Positions 22,301 through 30,466 of a DNA stretch of 64,000 bases are shown in pieces. Below the pieces are notes generated by a model. It was given only the letters and a program-made list of their open reading frames with translations. It was not told the origin of the DNA and made no database searches. This DNA is from Delphinapterus leucas (Eukaryota > Chordata > Mammalia > Artiodactyla > Monodontidae): positions 6,985,524 to 7,049,523 of the forward strand of contig NW_022098037.1 in NCBI RefSeq assembly GCF_002288925.2. The letters are read 5' to 3'. Every line of letters begins with the position of its first letter. Position 1 is the stretch's first letter. The translations under genes and the position numbers were made by a program.

Positions 22301-25300
22301 CTCACGGGCCCAGCCGCTCCGCGGCATGTGGGATCTTCCCGGACCGGGGCACGAACCCGTGTCCCCTGCATCAGCAGGCGGACTCTCAACCACTGCGCCA
22401 CCAGGGAAGCCCTATTATCTTTTAAATTAGCAAGAGTTTCAAAAAGAGCTACCAGGTTTTCATCTTAACCTCTATCCAAAATTCATGTCTGATCTGAGTC
22501 GTTTCCCTTCTAAAAGACATCTTTGATGAGCAAATATGTATTCCACAGTGAAAAGGGCACACTGGAGGTACACCTCCTGCTAATTCAAGGGCCTTTTGAT
22601 CTGCTTTCATCAGGGCTAATGTGGGTGTCATGAAGCTTGCAGATTAAGATCTGATGTATTGAATTGGCCAGGGTTGAGGAAGCAAGTTTCCTGACAGTGC
22701 TAGTGGGGGGTGGAAACAAAGTATGTAAATTCAGGATTTGATTTACTTATTAGCATAGAAAGAAAATGGAGAGTGGAAAGTACCAGGACTATCAGGTTAT
22801 TCCTAAAACAACCCCAGCTCATTAGCATTAGATGCTTTGCCTTTTGTTTATTTTCCCTTGCTCAAATGTGCCTAACATTCAAGGGGTGAAAAGGATTTGT
22901 TTTTCTTAATTCTTTTATAATTTTTTTGGTTTAATATGGGTTTTCCCCCCCAGTTTTATTGAGATATTATTACTGAACCAGGCCCATCTGCCCAACTCGC
23001 AGCAAGCCAAACGTTTACTATGGAACAAGCAAGTTCCTGGCATTTACTCCAGTGCCGGGAAGGCTTTTCTCTTGGTCATCTTCTGCAAGCAGCTGTATTT
23101 TCCAAAGATGGGGTGTGTGCATCTGTGATGCCTGGTGGCTTTGAGGAGCCCAAAGCAAGTGAGTGAGTGTTCGGCTCTTGATGTGCACAGACTCACGCTG
23201 AGTAACAGCACATGTGTGACTTTCTCTCTAGGAGTTAACTGTCCCCGTGGTACACGATGGCGGTGCCCTTTTGGCGTTTGTCTGCGGTGTTGTGTACACG
23301 CTCCTGCAATCCATCATCTCTTACAAATCGTGTCCCCAGTGGAACAGCCTTTCCACATGCCGCATACGGATGGCCATCTCTGCCGTTTCCTCTGCAGCCA
23401 TCATCCCCAGTATCCTTTCTTACATTTGTCAGTGTCCTTGCAAGCTTGACACCCTCGCCGCCCCACTTCCCTCCAAAAAAAATGGAGAAAGCAAAGGTTA
23501 ACAGCCAAGTGTCAACAGGCTTCAGAAGAACGATTGGGAGAAACAGGTAAATCATAAGGAAAATATCTCAGCGTTGTCTGGTTAAATCAAAAGAATCTTT
23601 GGGGAAAAGAATGGTGTGAAAGGAAAATGAAAAACAATGTCAGAACACTTCAGTCTCTATTTACTTTCCTTCCACAGGGTCGGTTTCATGAGCCATGTGA
23701 AAATATTTATTTTTCTCTGTAGTGCTTGGCTAAAGACCTCAAATATTGATACTGTACTTAAAGTAATAGCCCTGTGGATTCCCAAGAAGCCCGACTTTCC
23801 CTTCTCCCCACACATAGGTGGTTAGATGGTTTGATTTATTCGTCCATATTAAGAGGTTTTAAAAAGCTCTATACTATTTATTTCTAAGTCATTTAAATAC
23901 ATTTAGCCTTTTCTTTTTATCACTGATTTCATTTTCAAAATGAAATTTTATTTTTTCTAATTCAACAATGTGAAAAGAAAATATAAATTTATCATACCTG
24001 TATATTCTGATTTAGAAGAAATGAAAAACAACCCTTCCTTCCTTTTTTTTTTCCTTTTTCATTCTTTCTTTTCCTTTTTTTTCCCCCAAGAGGTATTTAA
24101 CAAAGAAAAAAAAAGCTGTGGTCTTTCAAGGGTGGAAAATTCCCCATCTTTCAAAATACCATCTGCAGTCATAGCAAATGCTAAAGAGTCATTAAAAATT
24201 GGTGATTATTTTCAGACTGTAGGAAAATGGAACTATTTTATTAGCGGTGGTCTTGTTCATCCAAGTTGGGTTGTGGTACAAAGTGGGCAAGCTTGAGTAA
24301 AAAGATATTTTGTCATCATGTGCTTCTAAGTATTAAGCCTTGCATTTTTCTTTTAAAATTGGAGCTATAGGGACTTCCTGGTGGCGCAGTGGTGAAGGAT
24401 CCACCTGCCAATGCAGGGGACACGGGTTCGAGCCCTGGTCCGGGAAGATCCCACATGCTGCAGAGCAACTAAGCCCATGCACCACAACTACTGAGCCTGT
24501 GCTCTAGAGCCCATGAGCCACAACTACTGAGCCTGTGTGCCACAACTACTGAAGCCCACGTGCCTAGAGCCCGTGCTCCACCACAAGAGAAGCCACCGCA
24601 ATGAGAAGCCCGCACACTGCAATAAAGAGTAGCTCCCGCTCGCTGCAACTAGACAAAGCCTGGGCGCAGCAAAGAAGACCCAATGCAACCAAAAATAAAT
24701 TAATTAATTAAAAAATTTTCTTAAAAAAAAAATTGGAGCTATACAAAATGTGAAGTCTAAGGATGGTTTTGGGTTTTGTTTTTGTCATTTAGGGAAGAAA
24801 AATTTTAATTACAAAATTTCTAAGCACAGAGGAACCAAATTCTAGTATTGAGAAATTTAACAACAAACTATACACCCTGGTTCCTAAGATAGTTCCTTCT
24901 CTGTTTCCTTGTCCTATTTATGGATTGAAGACATTCATGCTTTCTCTTGAGACGGATCTCCTCAAACCTTTTAGCTTGTTTTAGTTGTAAGATTTATAGA
25001 ACCACTTGTAAAGTCAAAAACAAAGTTTTTTGGTATAGGAAAACTTTCCTTGCTTCCAACTTTGGAGACAGATCTCTAGGTACTAAAATGAGAGAGGTTT
25101 AGCAGAATTACTTTTTCAAGCCAGAGTTTCACATACTAATAGTTCCCATTTCTAGGAAGTTCGTATGAGCCATGCTGACGGGTAGGATCCCTGAACAGAA
25201 ACAGGTTATATGTTTTTATCTAATTAACTTGAACAAATTCATCCATAGGAAAAAGTCTTTTGTCTTAAACATTAGCATGGATTTATATTTCCTTAGAAAG

Positions 25301-28300
25301 ATTTTAAAGTATCTTGAAAATGTCCTTGTTTCTCTTTCCTGTATTAGTTCCGTGAAACCTTATTTGACTCCTGAAGAAACTGAGAACTGGAATCATGCTT
25401 CTGAGCCCTTCCTACTAAACTATCTATCTTGCATTCAGCTTCTGCAGCTTTCAAAAGGCTTCACAAAATCACTAACAATGCAAAGGCCGGTTCCTTTGTG
25501 TGAGACGCAGTCTGAGGCTGCCTATTTCTCCAACCTCCGTTTTACACTTTCTTCCCTGACTGTGGCTGTTTCCTGTTCTCTGCTTTTGCCCATGCTCTTC
25601 TTCTTGCCTGGATAACCTTCTCCACTTTGTCTTTCTAGAACTGAACTGTCTGTCCAGCACAGTAGCCACTGGCCACACGAGGCTGTTGAGCATTGAAACG
25701 TGGGTAGTCTGTGTAGAGAAGGGCCGTAAGTGTAAAACACTGGATTTCAAAGACTTAATGAGAAAAAAAATGTAAAATATCTCATTAATAATTGTTTATA
25801 TTATTACATGTTGAAATGACAACATGTTTGATATATTGGGTTAAATAAGATATGTTAATATTAATTTCATTAGGCTCTTTTTCGTTTCTGTCAATGTGGT
25901 GACTATAGTAGAAAATATTGTTACACATATGCCTGAATTTCTGTGGGATGATGCTGTCCTAGAGAGCTCCTCAAACCTCACAGCTTAGATTAAACTCAAC
26001 TCAGTGTAGCTTCCCTGACACCTCAAACCCCATTTCGCTCCAAATTAATAATCTTCCCTCCGAGTCATGACTGCACCCTGTTCTTTTCTCTCTAACGCGG
26101 CACATTCCCTGGGTCCGACAAGGCTGTAATGTTTCTGGGAGCTGAGACCAGGTCTTTTTTGCCAGAGTTTTGTCCGCCTCTCCCCCCCACCCACTCCTCC
26201 CCAGCATGGGACCTGATGGTACTAAAGATGAGATAAAGAATTAAGTGAAAGAATTAAGAGGCTTTTAAAACTATTAGAAACAGACATACGGTCATGACAT
26301 GATTAGAGAACCTTTAATGTTCTCTACTTCTTTTTATTTTTTGGCCAGCGGCATGCGGGATCTTAGTTCCCTGACCAGGGATTGAACCCGCGCCCCCTGC
26401 TCTGGAAGCGTGGAGTCTTAACCACTGGACTGCCAGGGAAGTCCCATTCTCTACTTCTTTTACTTTGAGAAACTGAGAGGTGTTAAGCATTGCAAAATAT
26501 GGGAGGTGGCGGAGGGCAGGGAGAGAGGGTGCTGACTCCAAATTCAGAGGAGGCGCTAAACTTGGCATTGATTGATGCAACACTTGGAATTAACATTTTG
26601 CAAAAACTTTTAAAGAGCATCCCATTTCTCTCTAGCTTTCTCTTTGGCCTTCTATGTTCAATCAAAATGGTTGTCACCACCTTTGTGCAGACAGTCTTGT
26701 CCACGTTGGGCAGTAACCTCAGTCCCTGGCCTTATTAGGCTGGCCTCTCAGGATTTGTCCTTCTTCCCCAAGGTCAGATGTAGGATGTATCTTTCTGATT
26801 TGTAAACCCTTTGGGCCAGGGAGGAAGGGCTCTGCTTACACCCAGTTACTCAATGGAAAAATCTGTTTTTTTAAATTTTTATAAAGATAATACATTAAAT
26901 TTCTGTAGCTTGTTTTTGTATATGAGCCTTGGTACTTTGTGATGCTTTGAAATGTTAATTTTTTCCTTGAAGCTGTTGCCTTGAACATAGTATTTTAGGA
27001 AAAAGAATTTTAATCAATATTATTATTTAGGGACAATAGTATTTTAGGGGAAAACTACTGCAAAAGTACCCATATTAGACTGCTGTGTCATTTTGACCAA
27101 ACTTAAAAAACAGGGTCAAGCAAAATGTATCCACAGATTAAAAGTCTTCTATACATAACTGACAAAGTATTGCTAGGGAATGACTACTTCCGTGTTGTAT
27201 TTTAACTGCTGCCATGATCGAACTTAAGGTTTGAGATGATAAGAAGCTGATATAACTTGTTTGATAGCAGAAATGTTGGCACTAACATGTGAACATTGTG
27301 TAATGGTTATATTATTAGAAGAATAACCTATTCTTTATTCTTCTAATAAAGGACCTATTTTCTCCTGTAGTTTCCTTAACAATTTCGTTTTTTAGTGATT
27401 GCCTGTGCTTCATTAATTTCTGTAACCAAGCTGGAGTGGAATCCAAAAGAAAAGGTAAACTATAAGCTGTTTTCAATATGATTGTCAAACCTGGTCCCTT
27501 GAATTATTTTCAAAATTATTTTTTAAAATTTGAAATTTTAAACCCTTCAACCATCGAGGCTTAGTAAAAGAGGTGAGATTTAAGGGTAGGGAAACAATGC
27601 GAATGAAGGTGTATGGAGGTCAGAGGAAGCACCACATGTTAAGCAGAGGTGATGAAAACAGAGTAGAAGATGGTTTGTATCAGCATAGGGTGAGAAATAA
27701 ATGCGGTCGGGGATAAGGTTGTGGGGGAATAGTTTGTGCAAGGCTTTAAGAGGTGGGCAGAGAGGCTCATGCTTGATGTAGGTGATCGGCCAAAGGCTTT
27801 TGAACAGGAAAGTAAATGAAAAGAATATTATTGGAGGGCTTCCCAGGTGGCGCAGTGGTTGAGAGTCCGCCTGCCGATGCAGGGGACACGGGTTCGTGTG
27901 GGATTCGGCATCATCCCACATGCCGCGGAGCGGCTGGGCCCGTGAGCCATGGCCGCTGAACCTGCGCGTCCGGAGCCTGTGCTCCGCAACGGGAGAGGCC
28001 ACAACAGTGAGAGGCCCGCGTACCGCAAAAAAAAAAAAGAATATTATTGGAAGAAAATTAGAAGAGACACCTGGGATGTATTGAAGAGGAGAGAGACCGG
28101 AGTTAGAATGGCAGAGACAAGGCAGTTCCACTAGTTTAGATTTTAAATCAAGATTCCCCTAGACTGGAAGAAATAGCATAAGAATGAAAGGACGTGATGA
28201 AGTGAAGATGACTTCCAAGTTTTTGTCTTGGGTGAACCAAAGAACCTGTTCTCATGAACAGATAAGATTGGGTCCCTTGGGACTTCCCTGGTGGTCCAGT

Positions 28301-30418
28301 GGCTAAGACTCAGCGCTCCTAATGCAGGGGGCCCAGATTTGATCCCTGGTCACGGAACTAGATCCCACATGCTGCAACTAAGAGTTTGCATGCCGCAACT
28401 AAAGATTCCATGTGCCACAACTAAAAGATCCTGCGTGCTGCAACTAAGACCCAGCGCAGCCAAATAAATGAATAAATATTTTTAAAAAAGAAGAAGAAAA
28501 GATTGGGTCCTTAACAGGAATAAATGATTTCATGGGGAGAAATGGATGGGTTTGGTTTCAGAATCGTTGAATCTGAAGCTATAGTGAAATGCCGAGGAGA
28601 AATGTCCAGTTAGACATGGGGGACTAGACCTGGGGTAGGATCAAGAGCCATCAGAGCATAGGGTAGAGTGACGGGTAGTTTCCAGACCAAACATCAGAAC
28701 ACAAGGAATCAGATGTTTCGAATTAAGATCATCTCATGTCGTTAGTTACCTACAGAGAGAAGGGAGTTAGTGAGGAGCGGTAGTTTTTCCCAAGGGGCAG
28801 GTGGAGTTACTGATGTTTTTCAAAGAGCAGTTTCAGGGGCTTCCCTGAGTGGCGCAGTGGTTAAGGATCTGCCTGCCAATGCAGGGAACACGGGTTCGAG
28901 CCCCGGTCCAGGAAGATCCCACATGCCGCAGAGCAACTAAGCCCGTGAGCCACAACTACTGAGCCTGTGCTCTACAGCCCGTGAGCCACAACTACTGAGC
29001 CCAGCTTGCTACAACTACTGAAGCCCGCGCGGCTAGAGCTCGTGCTCTGCAACAAGAGAAGCCACCACAATGAGAATCCTGCACCCCGCAATGAAGAGCT
29101 GCCCCCGCTCGCCGCAACTAGAGAAAGCCCGCATGTAGCAACGAAGACCCAATGCAGCCAAAAAAAAAAAAACAAGCCCAATCCCTTTGTTTAAAAAAAA
29201 AAAAAAAAGCAGTTTCAGGGGCTTCCCTGGTGGTCCATTGGTTGACTCCGTGCTTCCACTGCAGGGAGCATGGGTTCGATCCCTGGTCGGGGTAATGGCA
29301 GGGTCAGAGGAAGCATTTTCCACCAGAGGGGATTCTGGCAGGTGATGGAAGCCTGCAAGAAGCAAGTGAGAGACTGAAGACAGTGAGGACGAGCCAGGCA
29401 GAAGTTAGAAAAAAAGTGCTTCCTGATAAGGAGAGCTCACAGAAGAGTAGCCCTAGGTGTATTTTACTTCTTAACCACTGGGGGGAGGCCTTCCACCACA
29501 AATCAAACAAATCAGCAGCTGGGAAGGATTCATCAAAGCATATTCCCCAGTTGAAAAACCTTTTTTCATTTAATTTTCTATCTTAAAAATGTGAAAAGTA
29601 CCTGGTTTTCTATTCACTCCCCTTCTGTTCCCCAATATCCACGAATGCAAAGAAAACTCTTTACATAAGTTCACGGAACAGAATAATCATTTAGGTCCTG
29701 CCCCAAACTGTGGAGTGCTTCAGAGGTTTCAGAGCACATTCCTGTGCATTGACTTAACGTGGCAGGGAGGGTAAGAATTATGATGTCCTTGTCCCATTTT
29801 ACGTAGCAAGGAGATTAGAGCTTTGCCTGCGTTCATATATGTGTAGTGGAAGAGTCTGGACCCCTCCTTCAGTGCACTGTTATTAATATCATGCTACAGA
29901 AATCCTCTCCCACCCCCAAATTCTGCTTCTATTTGATTAAGCCATCTTCATTGTCTAGAGATGATAGGAGATGGGGTGGATCCCCTAGTGCTGTCACCTT
30001 TGAAAAGGAAGCGGCCCCCATTCTCGACCCTGTAACGTAGGCCGGTCAGATTCTCCCCGGAGTGGCCTGGATGAGAACAGTGGGAGGATGTGATCCTCCG
30101 TGGGGAGGGTGAGCGGTGGTGTCTAAGAGTTTGATGTGCCTCAATTAGATCTTTGTGGTGGATCAAAGAAAAGAACTGACCTGTAATCTAGCACACTTGT
30201 TTGTTCACACTTGTAACCTACGGCAGAGCAGACAGTGAAGTAGGAAGAAAATATAGGTTATGATTTGAAAGCAGAGGGCTCGAACTGATGACAGTCCACA
30301 GGCTAACTGGACATGTGGGCTAAAGTCAGAATTTAGACAAGCATTTTTTATTTAGATGGTGTTTAAAAATGCTTTTTAAAAATGGTTTCCAGTATTTAAA
30401 AATCAGGGGAGCTATCTC

Positions 30419-30466
<48 letters not shown>

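Noticed and set aside
27580..28131. 183-codon - strand frame with proline-rich and hydrophobic parts
   Set aside because: Its centre is the reverse of a short CHR SINE, like many similar frames over SINEs at 11352-11724, 22130-22468, 34462-34813 and 46682-46930; not coding.
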